A stretch of 64,000 bases of DNA from Ceratodon purpureus (lineage: Eukaryota > Streptophyta > Bryopsida > Pseudoditrichales > Ditrichaceae): contig CM026433.1 of assembly GCA_014871385.1 (NCBI GenBank), forward strand, positions 5,023,823 to 5,087,822, in the 5' to 3' direction. The notes under the pieces are model-generated. The model had not been told where the DNA came from, did not search any database, and was given only the letters and a program-made list of their open reading frames with translations. This document shows positions 42,940-56,700 of this stretch, one piece after another; positions within the stretch are counted from its first letter, which is position 1; every line of letters begins with the position of its first letter. A program made the translations under genes and the position numbers.

Positions 42940-45900
42940 TCACTTCTTGCCACCAAATCCACCGAATCCACCAGATCCTTTTGAAGCAGTCTTGACTCCA
43001 GATTCTGCAAGTTGAGAAGCAAAACCACGACTCTTTTTCCTCTTTGCTGTGCCTGGTGCTGCCTGCAAATACATACACCAGGCAATGGAACGACTTATTA
43101 AAACTTTTCATCAGACAAATGCTTGAGAACAAGAGCAGGCATCCGCAGTTTCCATTTTGGTTCACTCCGTATGATCAGAATAGGCTAACAAACTATTTTG
43201 AAAGCAAACTTCTCTGCAATTGCTTTAGACGGAGTTCTTTTATAGTGAGTCAGACGTGTGAGTTGGGTTACCTTTCTTCCTCCTTTCAAACCATCTTCTA
43301 AGCCTTCCATACCGGGTATCGAGCCACCTTGCATCATGGTTGCTAGATTCTTCATACGTGCTCGCATTTGGAAAAGTTGAGCTACCAGAGCACTAACCTG
43401 AAAAGTCGCTAATGCAGTGTGTATTAGAGAAAGTACCCTTCATAAACACATGCTCCTCCGACGTGAACAGCTGCAAAAACGAGCATACGACCTACGGACT
43501 AGAGCACCGTCGTAGCTGCCAAAAGCTAGCTTGGTTTTGCCAGATAAAATTTGAGGGGTGCTTAAATATCCATTTAAGAAATCCAACAGGCAAGTGTTAA
43601 AATCAATTTTTTACCTGCTCTTGTGATCTTCCAGAACCCATAGCAACCCTTCGTCTTCTGGAAGGGGATTTAGCGAGAAGCTCTGGATCTTCTCTCTCCT
43701 CTGCAGAATGCAAGCAAGGACTTAAAAATAGCAACTGTTGAAATATATAAAGTGTAGACTCTCATGTGAACTGTCCCAGCGAACATCACCTGATTCGAGC
43801 CAATCACTCTAGTAAAAAGAACCTCAGATTCGAATGACGTTTTCTATGTTCAGTTTCGAAAAAATTAGTTGCAGAATTGATTCACTTACTAGGAGTCATA
43901 GAGTTTATCATAGATTCCATGATTTTCAGACTCTTCTCAGCTTCACGAATTTGTTGTGGAGTCACCTAATCAAGCATCGACGAACAGAATGTCAGAGAAA
44001 TATCAACTCTAAACAATGCACAATTAGCAAAGTTACATCCAATCTACAAGTTGTACAAAAACAACTAGGGAAAGTGAATTCAACTAATCAGTATTGCAAA
44101 AAAAACAAAGGCCAACTAGAACACCTAAATTCTATTTAATGAAAGGTAACATTTACAACTTGGAAGTAAATTTGACAACAAGGAATCGAACTATCTCATC
44201 TTTTGATTTTGTGAAATTTCACAGCAAGGTTGGCAAGAGCAGAACCTTGTTCATGCCAGGTATGAACTTCATGACACTACTCATGGAGCCCATACGAGCC
44301 ATATTTTGCGTTTGTTTCAGGAAGTCATTGAAGTCAAATTTAGCCTCCAGTATTCTCTTCTGCATAATATCGGCGTCCTCTTTAACCATCTGCCAGATTA
44401 ATGCCAAGAATAATTAGTTTGAGAGAGGAACATCATTATGTGAGGACTGTGCCCATTATGTAGAGTCACAGTGACATGGATTTCTTGCAGTGAATTATGA
44501 CGCTGCCATTGAGATTTAGGATTCTAATGTGGCATCTATAATCCAATACGGACCCTGCAAATATTATTATAAATATAGATATTATGCCTACTCTTCAATT
44601 AATAATTTCAATAAAAATGATTTGTCATGTACAGCATGTCATATTGTGTTATCAATGCAACGATCACAATGGTTGCACCTCAGTTAGCAATAAATGTAAC
44701 AAATACTTTCTCATTTATACCCCCTAATTGACTCATCTATTATTACTATTACTATTATTATTATTATTAATATTATTGGTAGTATTTGATATTCATAAAA
44801 ATAAAAGTTTTTATAACAGTATAACTTATATATTTTGTAACCCAATTGATTTCATAGTTGAATTTGATGTGACGTAGCGGCAATACAAAGTTTGTAATAT
44901 TTTCCAAGGGTGTGAAGACTCTCTGTACACGACTGTACAAGCACAATTAAATATTAATTCAACTGTCGTACTTAAGAAACTACAGAGCGTCACCAATTGA
45001 AGGAACGGACATGTCAGGATAGCTCAATTTGGCAGCTTCACGTACCACTTCTTGTGCCTTCTCCACAAACGTCAACACGTCCCCCATTCCTAATATGCGG
45101 CTAGCCATTCGTTCTGGATAGAAAGGTTCCAACGCTGACATCCCTTCTCCCTCTCCTACAAACTTGATCGGTTTTCCCGACACCTGCATATCCGAGTGGA
45201 GAGTCAAATAACTAGTATAAAAATATTAGATCGAAATTCTGTTTTAAACACTTTTCGAAAATAGAAAATCATGGATAACTAACGTGCACTGGAAGCCTAG
45301 GGAGTGCTGATTGAGAATAGAATTATTATCGACCTCCTTGACACTCAATGCAGCTCCACCTCGAGAGTCACCATCAAGCTTTGTCAAAATGGCACCAGTT
45401 ATGCCTACTTCCATGTTGAATGATGCAACCAAACCTGTCATGGGTGAAAGCCAAAGGCAATACAATATGCATTAAAAATAAAAAAATCGAAAGAACCAAA
45501 ATCATATTAAATCTGGCATCTGAATATGATAGCAAAATTGAAGTCCTACGAGGGACTTTTAAGAAATGTACAGACTATAGAACACATCCTCGATAGAATA
45601 CGAATGGAAAACTAATCGATATACTTAGCGATAATAAGTGTCTGTTTCAAAACAGAATATTCATCTCACAAAACTAAGACTCATGTTATCTATAACGAGG
45701 CTTCATATCCCAATAAATACTTGATAAGTGCACTTTGTACCTGCAGCTTCTTGACCAGTCATTGCATCAACTACTAATAATACTTCAGTAGGATTCACTA
45801 CTTGTTTGATCTGCTTCAGCTCATCCATCATTCCACGATCCACCTGCCCTCCAAAAACAGCTGTTCTATGAGACTCGAACAAGACAAGGCAAGCTGAAAC

Positions 45901-48634
45901 TAGTGCCAACAGAACTACGCACCTCGATTTTGACAAAATTTCAATTCAAAATAAACGTCTAGACACTTCCCAAAAACTAGGTGAGGTGGCTTCTAATTCT
46001 GAGGGTTCAGAGAAGTATAGTACAACTGACAGAAACTCATACCTGAAGGCGTCCGGCTGTATCAACGATTATGACCTCTATTCCTTTTTTCTTGGCCTCG
46101 GCAAGACCCATCTTTGCAATCTCTGCTGGGCGTAACTGATTTCCAGCTTCGAAGACGGGAACCTCCACCTGCAAAGACGTGCATAAAACACGTCTTTGTT
46201 TCAATGCTGAAGACAAAATTCTTAATAACAACGAATTCATTACTAACCGCATGATAAGCTCTTAGAAGTTGAGGATATCGATAAAAGATAAGAAGAACTA
46301 GTAATCCAAGAAATGAAAGCAAGCAGCAGAATCAAGAGAGAGAGAAGACTAAACATATCCCTGTGTGCCAGATACTGGGACATAACGACTTACCTGCTTT
46401 CCTAGAGTGACAAGCTGGTCAATGGCCGCTGGCCTGTACACATCTGTCGCCACCATCATGCAGCTTTTCCCCTACAGGTCCAGTGGACATGATGATAAGA
46501 ATTGTTGTTAACTTAGAAGTTCAAACAGTTTCGATTCAGTCCAAGCAACTCAGCGGTGCTGGTGCATCGAACACACCAGTCAACTAACCTGTTTAAACGA
46601 TCATACCAGCATTTTAACATTTGTAAAACTCAGAAGATGCCTGCACATCTTTTTAGTGCAAATAGTAATAAAGAAAGTATGAATCCACCTCCAATGGTAT
46701 TAGGCAACTATACCTTTTTCTTACAAAAAAGAGCAAGCTTTCCACACGCAGTTGTTTTTCCCACACCCTGTAGCCCAGCCATTAAAATGACGGTAGGACC
46801 GGTTTTGGCAAACTCAATGCCAACCATTTCTCCACCCATGAGAGCTACCAACTCATCGTTTACCACCTGCAGTGCCATCCAACTTTTCAATGCTTTATAC
46901 CCTCACTAGCATATAATTTAAATGCAGCAGAACACAATACTGAAGGGAAGAAAAACACAGAGCAGATAGGTGGCTCATCATACACCAAGTATAGGTCGCT
47001 CACTCTGGCATTTCCATTAGGCATTTCCATAAGGCATTTCCATAAGAATGAAGGATATACCTTCACAAGCTGCTGATCTGGTCTTACACCTCGAACCACC
47101 CCCATGCCTATTGCCTTATCTGATACGGACTTCACAAATCTCCGAACAACTGGTAAACTCACCTGCACAAGAAGAGAGGCACTCAATATGGAACCACTTC
47201 AAACGATTACAAAGTTGCACAAATGACTAAGTACTAAGAGATGTAGGAGGCAGGACGATAGTTTATTCTAATACAGACGTGCATCTCTTCAGAGATTCTT
47301 TGTAGGTTTCGACACGTACATCAGCCTCAAGCAGAGCTCTTCGTATATCTTTGATGGGCTCCTTGATGTTGTCCTTTGTTAAGACATCTGCAGCATTCAT
47401 CGAAAGCCAGATGATTGTCAGACAACCTATTCCAGCTATATTCAAGCTACATAACCTAAGGTCCTCTGAAATCATCTCTAACAGGAAACAGAGAATATCA
47501 CAATAACATATACCTTCTTTACGAAGTTTGGTCCACGCTGCTTCCAAGCTGTCCGTCAGCTGGTCGAACACTGCGGCTCGTACAACCAGACCCCTCCCAT
47601 TCCCTCTCCTCGACTCATACAATGTCCCTATATTGGAGGCGAGGAATAAGTCCTCATGTCTCTGGAGCAACAAACGAAACTGTCAGCACATATGTGCAAT
47701 AGGCCGACGATCCCAGAACAATATACCATTAGATGATTGCATTTTGTGATGCACATTGCTGTATGCATACTGCTCACATGGAAACTCTTTATTGCTACAC
47801 TAATCAGATGATGAGACCCGTGTTCCCGAACTACTATGTTAATCTCAATCACTACAAACATCTCTTCGCAGCAAATTCGGCCGCCTAATTGGCATATTGA
47901 ATCAAAACCTAGTATTCCAAGCACCAAACTACGAAACGAGCTCCTTGTTGCACCTCAAAACAGGAGCAAAGAAGTCACTAGAAACAATTGAATGCCAACA
48001 CTAACTCGGACTCTCATCGTTCACTGCGAACATGCTGGATGCCCATTTCTGTGAAGGTTTAAAAAGCCTGGTGCCTAGTGAAATACTAAGAACTGTGAAA
48101 GTGTCACCCATTGTAATGTGCCATCTCTCCATGCCAAGCAAACTCCTCCCAAACTTAATTATTCAGATCACTTCTCGATGAAACCTTATGAACAACTACT
48201 TCTACCAAAAGATTGCTGCGTGGCCAAGTGGACAACAGCGTTGGAAATGATTACAGAGTTATGGTAGCCTATTTGTACCAGATTCTCTCAACCCCAACGA
48301 CGAATCCGAACGAAACGCACAGCAAAGCACATCACTCCGAACCAAAAACACCAAAACCCTTCAAAATCCAACCCACAACATCGAGAATTCTCACCGCAAA
48401 GAATTCGTTTCTGAAGAACCCAACTGAGGCACCAGAGCTTCCCGACCCCAGCAACGAGCTCCGCAGAGCAGGCCTCCGCACCGCAACGCCTCGGCACCGC
48501 ACGCCCGACGAGAACGAAGACGAAGACGCCACACACGACCTTATCACACCACCATCCCTGCTCTGCCTCCCAGAAGCCACACCAGCAGCGGACAGAGACG
48601 ATGTCGCTCCAAGCGCTGCATTGGTGCCCGCCAT
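42940..48634 (-). CDS. cpSRP54: Chloroplast signal recognition particle 54-kDa subunit (cpSRP54)
   Basis: Fifteen exons, high to low: 48634-48395, 47661-47514, 47387-47320, 47162-47061, 46866-46714, 46471-46394, 46168-46043, 45843-45741, 45434-45334, 45183-45046, 44389-44246, 43965-43890, 43700-43615, 43397-43272, 43062-42940, giving 603 residues (Arabidopsis 564). cpSRP54 is a stromal GTPase that, with cpSRP43 and cpFtsY, delivers light-harvesting proteins to thylakoids and also serves plastid ribosomes. The Ser/Arg-rich start fits a transit peptide. The N domain has [19 protein letters not shown]. The G domain has GLQGVGKTT (near 217), [17 protein letters not shown] (298) and TKLDGD (357). 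The M domain includes [11 protein letters not shown] and KFIPGMNK. The C-terminal tail has TAKRKK where Arabidopsis has the cpSRP43-binding ARRKR, then a Gly-rich end. An upstream in-frame ATG at 48691 is an alternative start. Confidence 0.95.
44739..44779. repeat. TTA-type microsatellite in a cpSRP54 intron
   Basis: About forty bases of imperfect (att)n/(act)n triplets inside the 656-bp intron between the exons ending at 45046 and starting at 44389. Confidence 0.8.
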
Positions 48635-49264
48635 GGCCACGCTCTCGATGCAAAAACTCGCAATTGGAAACCTACAGACGCATTGAAGCAACGAAATGGT
48701 GCAACATGTGAAGAGAGATCAAACGGGGGCAGTCGAAGCTGGGATCTCAACGAGCTTGCAAGCCAGATACTGGAGAGGAAACCCGAAGAGTGTGTGGATT
48801 GGGTGCTCTCCGAAGTGGGCCCTCTCTCACGTAATCCATGCCACAGGGTTTAAGCAAGTTTCTGTATCCGGATGCATATCCGGTGAGGTTTTTTTTCTCA
48901 CGGGTATGATATTCCATGTTGAAGAATGTTGCGGTGATGTTGTCTCCATGATGATCATGGCAGCGAGATGAGCGAGCTTTCATCCACCGTTTGGTCGGGG
49001 TGATCTGGGGTTTAGGGTTTTTGTTCTCATGCACCGAAACGGAGTGGTTTTCTGTTTCATCGCTCGCGTTCCGTCATGTGTTGATGTCATGAGTTGTAGT
49101 TTGTAGGAGATTGATGCCTTGAAAGCTCGTATTTGGGTTTGGGTTTGGGTTTCTGCATTTGGTGGAGGGAAGGGGGGTTTTGGGGAGGTGGGCTTTGGGG
49201 GTTAATTTGATTTGGGTTGGGTTTTGTGTTTGTAAGTGCGGTTGGAGTTCGGTTGGTTTCCGTC
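48635..49264. promoter_or_regulatory. Divergent promoter between cpSRP54 and the mS45-type gene
   Basis: 630 bases separate the two divergent start codons. The segment holds a telo-box (ttagggttt, 49012-49020) on the side of the mitochondrial protein gene, a motif common upstream of plant translation-apparatus genes. Both products go to organelles, so shared control is plausible but inferred. Confidence 0.5.
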
Positions 49265-51311
49265 ATGCTGCTCAGACGTGCCCAGCAATGGGCGCGCATG
49301 GTGCCCGAGGGGAGTCTTCTGGGGCTGCTGCGGGGAGGTAGACAGATTTCTTCGACTGCTGGTTGTTTTGCTCAGAAGAGGGGAGGGCAGGGGGAGCTGA
49401 ATAAGGAGGGAGAGGGTGAAGGTGAAGGGAAGCCGACTCGTGGGAAGCGGGAAATTATCACCGATGAAGAGGTAGAAGCCGGCCCTGCTTAGTTTTTCCG
49501 TGAGGAGTGGTTGTTGGGTATCTTGGTGCCGGTTTCTTACGTGCTTGTTCATTTCCTGGAGTGGTTTTCTTTCAGAGCACTCCGTAACTAGCACACTTCA
49601 TAGCTAGTGTCCTGGCATAACTTTGAGATTTCTGAATTGCGTGTTGCATCTGCTATTTGTATTTGGTTAAGAATGCAGTACTCGGGAAATTTGCCTTAGA
49701 GAATGTATACTCTTCCGAAATCGGCTAACGCGTTTCTTTTAACACAAATCCGTTAGCCGATGGGTGCAGAATGTATTTGGTCATATGGCACGCTTCGGTC
49801 CTACTCATGGGTTGGATGGAGAGTACTCAATTGTAGGCGGATCTGCAAGCGTAGGAGGCACTAGTTTCAGCATTTAGTAGCTCCTGATGGAAAGAGGCTT
49901 CCACATTGTGTATGTAGATGGGTTACAGTCTCGGTTTTAGGGCTCTGGCTTCGAGTAGTACACACTTTGTTTTAGGTTATGTAATCGGAAGAAATTGGTA
50001 CATTTAATTTTTTTGGAAATATTTGAAGTTTCTGGGCAAATTTAAATGATCATTGACACCTTTTCTTCCTTATGCAGATTGCTCAGACTCCGTTTATTTA
50101 CAACTTTTCTGGTGTAGAACCCGACTACAAAGCTTGTCGCTTGTCAGAAGCTGTGAAGGAAAGGATCTGGAGGTCTTACACCGACAATCCGGAGCCTGTG
50201 ACAGTCGACAGACTAGCGAAGGAGTACCGGATACGCAAGCAGCGAGTGCATGCTATTGTATGGCTGAAGGACATTGAAAAGCAAGAGGAGGCAGCACAAG
50301 GGAGTCCTCTGGAGAAAGATATTGAAGAATATTTTGAGAGGATCGATGGGTTGGTTATCTCACCATATTTGAAAGAAATAGTTTGGGATGTTGGAAACTG
50401 TGATGGTGTGAACTTGGGCTGTGAGTAGCTGAGTGTGTGTGTCATGACTGCTATGCGGTATTCTTTGTCAGATATTGTCTACACTTGCGAATTCTGCTGT
50501 TTGGAAATCATTATGCTTGAGAATAGAAGCGGATGTTTGAATTATCATTACGAACATAGGTGAGATTCAAGGCAAGCGTCCTTAATTGTTGATTCGAGTT
50601 GGTACGGGTTGTGGAACAGAACTTACGAGGCTTCTGATGGGGAGCGCCATGTCAAAATCAGACGCACTAGTCCTTTGATAAAGAATTCGGCTGCAGAAGA
50701 TGGTGAGGGGCCAGATTGGGACGAGTTGTCGGCAAAAGAAGATGAGATGATGCTGCATGAATTTGAAAGACGAATGTCTTTCAACAAATTACAGGTTAAA
50801 TGTTAACTTACTGTGCGGCAATATCAACGTTCACATCCTATAGCTCTTATCCAGTGTCTCTGTCTTATGCTTAACATTGATCATTGAACATACTGATGTT
50901 ATGTCCATCTTTTGATGTGAAGAGTATCAGGAACTGTGCAAATATGTGCATGTATGTTTGGTCCTTCTGCTGGACACATGTTCACGTTCACCCGTGTAGC
51001 ATGCCGAATCTTCCTTTTTTCCGGCAAATCTCAGATCCCCTTCTTTGTGGGAAATTCTAACATGTGGCACCTCTCATCTCATGTCTCAGATAGCCGGCAT
51101 GGTAAAGACGAATATTATTAGCAGACGAAGGCCTCCTGGTGGATGGAGCTACCTTGTGGAAGAGTTAGGTGAACAGGGTAAAAGGGGGAAAAGGGGTGGC
51201 AAGCGCTTTGTTGCAGAACCCGATGGAACTCGAAGAGGATTAAATGATCTAGAGAAAGAGTTCCTGAAAAGGGAGAGCCTAATACCCAGAAGAAAGATGA
51301 CTGCAAGATAG
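49265..51311 (+). CDS. Mitochondrial Bot1p/mS45-type protein (mitoribosome-associated)
   Basis: Four exons: 49265-49471, 50078-50349, 50599-50794, 51090-51311, giving 298 residues. The start MLLRRAQQWARM is Arg-rich and lacks acidic residues, as in a mitochondrial presequence. The core has the helix-turn-helix-like RLAKEYRIRKQRVHAIVWLK near residues 120-140, then KEDEMMLHEFERRMSFNK and SRRRPPGGWSYLVEELG. The basic C-terminus ends RRKMTAR. This order matches the plant members of the family that Pfam calls eukaryotic mitochondrial regulator protein (yeast Bot1p, mitoribosomal small-subunit protein mS45). The expected role is mitochondrial translation. The exon 2/3 junction is the least certain, because the donor gg/gttggt is weak. 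It is transcribed divergently from cpSRP54. Confidence 0.75.
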
Positions 51312-53735
51312 TTTGCATCACCGGATAGAGTGCAATATTTACATGTAGCTGTAATATTGTGACATCTTTTGCGAATTATAGGAAAGACTCAATAGTCAAA
51401 TTGGTTTACTGAGCTTTTGACTTCCACATTTTGGATTCAATTGAGGCACTTGTCATGACGGTTCCCCAAGTCAACAGGAACACTGCATTAGTGTTAAACC
51501 TCTGGCTATTCAGTTTTAGAGCTATTGCAGTTGTTACAATCCTGGGTAGACTTTGCACCCAAGGCTAGAGGCATTGTGTTGAAAGATACAGGAGTGGACT
51601 TAGAAAGTATTGCTCAAGGAATTGAGTAAGATAACAAGCATCAACGGGGAATGGGCCAAACCACTTTTTGTTTCGAATTCTTTAATAAACTGATTGATTG
51701 CAAGCACGAGTTCATGTGCAGGTTAGCTCATACCGTGGTCCTCATATTCGTTTCTTGTGTCATTTTGTCGTTGATGGTTTAACCCTGCTGCGCTGTCCTT
51801 TGGGACCCAGGTCGTCATTCATACCATATTCTGATGGACTAACGCACTACGGAGGAACTTGCCATAGTTTTATTTTCAAATCAGGAGGCTGAAGATTTTC
51901 ACAAGTGACACAGAAGAACGAGCATGAGGTAAGCTTTGTTCACAATACTCATGTGTCGCACATTTCGTTGAATGATCTGACTTAGTAATGAACAGTAGTT
52001 GATTCTGGCATCCATGACATTCAGGTTGATGAGCAAGTTGTTGAATAATGTTGGTCAACATTTTCTCCTCGTGTCTACCTTACATATTTGCAAATATCGA
52101 ATTTTGGAGAAAGGCGGACTAGTAGGGTAGGAAGCTGGCCGTGGAGGGACAATGCACCAGTGCGTGCGCTAAGTCGTGGATTCACAGCTCTATGGGCAGT
52201 GTCCTAACCAACAGTGAAGTCCTGACTGGTATTGACATCCGTACGCGCACACAAGTTTGAAAAAATTATCACAGTGGTGTCATCTACGAGCATCTGTTCA
52301 CTGTCATGAAGGTGACCTTGGTTGTGCTATTCGATGGTGGTAGTCCTGCTACAGTGAGAATTAGAGTTGGGTCGTTGATTCCATATTCTGGCACTGTGCT
52401 TCCTTCAGACTAGGAGGCTGGGTTGCGCTAATTACGTTACAGACAAGTGCAAGTGGGAAGTCGAACCCCCTGGATTCTTGTGCAAGGGATGGAGGAGCAA
52501 GCCGGAGGCTCCTCGGAGGCATTCTAGGCGGGGTTCTGGAGTTTTGCGACCCACGCGGCCAGCAACATGCGCAGGGGCTCTGCACTATAAAGCTCTCCCT
52601 CCTCTGGGTTCTGATCCATATCCAGCAACCAGGCTTCTCTTGGGTTCAACTTAGTGATGTTTTAGCGAGTCGTAGGCACCATCGCATAGAGTCACCGTTC
52701 CATTCTTGTGTGTTGCAGACAATTTAACCCGTTTTCTAATCCTACTTTGGGCTAAGTTCGTTCGTCTCGGAAGCGGTACTGTCTTCATACGTTTGCTCTG
52801 CAAAGCAACCTTCAGTTTGACTACGCCTGCGTCTGCATAGAGTGCTTCAATTCTGCTTCCCCTTACACCCGCGACACTTCATCTAGAACTGTGGAACGAC
52901 CTCACGTATCACAGGACTTACTGCAATACGTGTTAGGATCTTGAAAATAGGAAGGCAGTGATGCAAGGAACTGGAAATACGCGACCTCTTTTTTGCAGAT
53001 TAATAAGCTTCGGATTTTTATTCGCCCGTGAAGAGGAGAGTCAATTTGCATAAATATCTTACGACTGCAAAGATATCTTAAATGAAGCCTGTCGAACGAT
53101 TTCTTGACTTGGAGAACTTAACAAGGTCATTCAACAGGGACCGCCCTGGACCTCTCACAGGTCTTGGCTCGCTGTTTGGTACACAAGCAACAACTAGCGA
53201 TTCATAGCAAGCTTTGATATGGTTCTCTGCATAGTCGAGTTTTGATTTCGAGTATGCGCGTACTGTCTGGCTTTACCGTGCAGGATTTATGAAGGAGAAT
53301 GATCTGTGCGGAATTTGATGTACTAGTTTCTGGCCTTCCTATCTGCACGATTAGTACAGTGCTCGTCTGCACGATATCCGTGCCCAGCGTTACCTCCTAA
53401 GCCGGAATTGAAACGCAAGCCAGAGATACGACAGTGGTGAGTCCGAAGCTTGCATGTAGTTCAGCATGCACACATGTTCTTTTCGCCTATCTTGCTTACT
53501 TCGATTCTGTTCCTGATTTGCTTCCTATAATTTCCTGCTATGTCTTCATGTCTTCTCTCTAGTGGTATATGTTTTGGTAGAGGCGAGCAGCAGTCGTATA
53601 TTCTCCAACTCCGATTACTAGAAAGCTGGCCATTTAGAAACGTTCTAACCCCTGCGAATTGTATGTCCAACTGCAGGGTCCCTTCTTCCAGATTCAGGAT
53701 TGTAACTATCCTACTATAAGGGTTGAGTTTGAAAG
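51312..53735. other. Spacer and probable leader of TNL-C
   Basis: No gene recognised. A TATA-like actataaag occurs at about 52584-52592 downstream of a GC-rich patch and could be the TNL-C promoter, which would imply a leader of about 1.1 kb. The A/B leader modules are not visible here. Confidence 0.35.
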
Positions 53736-56700
53736 ATGGCCTCCACCAGTTCATCCTGTCATGCTGAGATTAAGCACGTAGATGTATCTGGCCAAGGCTC
53801 TGAAGAGAACGTGCTTGGAGAGGAGTCTGCGAGCACAATCAGTGAGCACATCCAAGAGATTCCACATGAAGTCTCTGCAGCAACTGCAACGGAGTCGAGA
53901 AACAAGCCACCGTCTCTTGTGGCTAATTGGCTGCTTGGCTTCGTCCATTACGTTGGCGGTATACTTGGCCTCTTGATAAGTTTTCTACCCATTATAAAAC
54001 TGAGGGAGCATGAAAAGGTCAAAGAACCTGATTGTGAAGTGATTCGCAAGCCTCGCACGCTCACCGTGGATAGTGGCAATATTCCTGAGAGGTGAGTGCT
54101 TTGTGCTTTCTTACTGATGTTTCCAATTGCACGAATGCTGCAGTAGAGGATGTGATGTGGCATCACATAAACAAAATGGGATATCAATTGCAATGAATTT
54201 TACTTATCAGTTGTGGAACCCGTCATACCAAAATAGTAGATGATGAATTTTCAATTACAAGTAGTACATGTGGTGCTTTGTTTGGTTGCTGGTTTTTGTC
54301 CGCTTGCTCAAAACTCACATTTTTTTGTGTTTGAAATGGTGTGTAGCCAACATGATTTGGAATCCAAGCACAAGGTGTTCCTTAGTCATAGTGGGGCTCA
54401 AAAGGATTTTGTGGAGCAGTTGTGTGTGGATTTGGAACGATGTGATAGATTCCCTTTCTTCGACAAGCTTCAAAGTAGTATACCAGTTGGCGAGAAATTT
54501 CCAAAACTCATTTTTGATGCCATTGAACAATGTCAAGTTGGAGTGGTTATCTTATCTGAAGACTTTTTTATGAAGAGCAAATGGCCAATGTTAGAATTAA
54601 ATGCTATGATAAAAAAATTGGAAAGGCATAATTCAAGGATAACAATAATTCCACTGTTTTATCAAATTTCAATAGAGGCCTTCAAAAATCCAAAGAACCA
54701 TAGTCGTTGGATATTGCAATGGAAAAAATGGGCGAGTATTGACAAGCGTATCAATGTAGAAGAATGGAAGAAGGTTTTAAGAGTTATGAAGACAATTACC
54801 AGTATTGTGGCAGAAAAAGGCATAAGTGATGTAAGTCTTCGAGAAGGTATTGTTGCAGAGATTTGTAGATTAGTGCCTTCTGAAACAAGATATGATAATT
54901 CTCATATTCAAGGATGTTCACGTATTTGCAAGGTGAGTAAAAGTACTTATCAATTCTTCCACTTCAATTCTATAATTGAATATTTTAGATATAATAACTA
55001 TTTGAATAAAATAACTATCATGTGTTGTAAAATTTATGGCAATTTTATAAATTCAATAGTTTTAAGATTTTTCTCTCTAGCACTATGTATAATTTGAAAC
55101 ATTCTCACATATACATTCATATTGTTGATTTTTTCATATGATTCACAGGTGATACAACACAAGATAGATCAAGTGATGACAACATCAAAAAATCATATAA
55201 TTGGTTTATATGGAATGGGTGGCATAGGGAAGACTACCATTGGGAAAGCTTTGTGTAATGAACTCTCTTCAAAATTTCATGATAAAGTGTGCCACATTGA
55301 ATTTGGAAGTGGAACTGAAATGGAGTTGCTGCGAAAAACATTGAAGACATGTACACAGATAAGGCATGATGTTCTTGATGAATTGGATGATATAAGTCAG
55401 GTATTATCAAATTCATTTTATTTCTATTACTGAAATATTTTTTTCTCAAAATAACTATTTCATTATAAAATATTATTTGAAAATTTTCATCACATTGTTA
55501 TTAATAAATTTGTTGTTTTTTCTTGCACAGGGATTTTCTTATTTGAGGAGAAGAATATCTACTCAAAAAGTATTTTTGGTTCTTGATAATGTACAAGACA
55601 ATTACAAGTCAATACAAGTAGCACAAGCATATCTTAAAGGTGGATATGGACCAGGGAGTTTTATTTTAATAACTACACGTACTATTGACGTCCTAAAAAA
55701 ATTACATTTGGATGGAAGCAACAGTTTTGAAATGCCAGACTTGGAGGAGGATGAAGCAAGATCTTTAATTTTAAACTGTTCTATTTCCTTACCTAGCAAT
55801 GAAATCAATGAAGAATTTGTGAAGAATTCCATAAAGCAGTGTTATTTCTCAAAAGGTGATGGTACAAGCAAACACTACCATCCTTTGGCATTGAAAGTGT
55901 TGAGTCAACAACTAGGTTCTAATTCTACACTACAACCATCACCATTCAGTGAGATCAATACATTCAATGGATATGGACATTTAGAGCATCCTATATTTTC
56001 CATATTACGGAGCACTTTTGACTCATTGAGGCGTGAGCACCAGCTTGTATTTATGGATCTTGCCTTATTAGCTTCCAAATTAAACACTACTGTTTGGCCC
56101 ATTCATTGGAATCAACTTGATTGGCTATGTATGGTACATGATAAAACTACTGAAGAGATAAAAGATATGGTAAGTATTGTCTACATATTCCAAAATACAA
56201 TTTTTCAGAAATTTGACTAGATACTAAAATTATCTATAAACTTTGTCCACTTTGTCACTCACATATGACATATGATCTCACTCTTTTTAGGCTTTCTTGT
56301 TCTTATTTGTGTTAAGAACATATATCTCAACATTACAATTTGTTTTACCCACTTGGTTAAAGTACATGTTTCAATACAAGCATCTTAGATCATCTTGAGA
56401 CAAGATTGATTTCTATGAAGATAACAGCAGATTTCTATGAATGAGCTTAGGGAGGAGGAATTTCAGGCTCTGAATAGATACCTTTTAACAACAATAACAA
56501 ATAAAACAACAATAAATGGGCCTCTGAGTGGGTTGATAACTTGATGGTTCTGTTTGCAGTTAGAGGTCCTGAAGAGGAAATTGCTTGTAGAGGACTTGGG
56601 TGGTGGATTTACCAAAATCGGCATTCATGACCTATGGATTGAGTTTGCTGTTGAGGAAGCCAAGCCCCACAGTTTCAGAGACCAACTTTGGGTGTATCAG

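Noticed and set aside
44739-44779. AT-rich triplet array as a possible CRISPR-like or coding repeat
   Set aside because: Plain intronic microsatellite.
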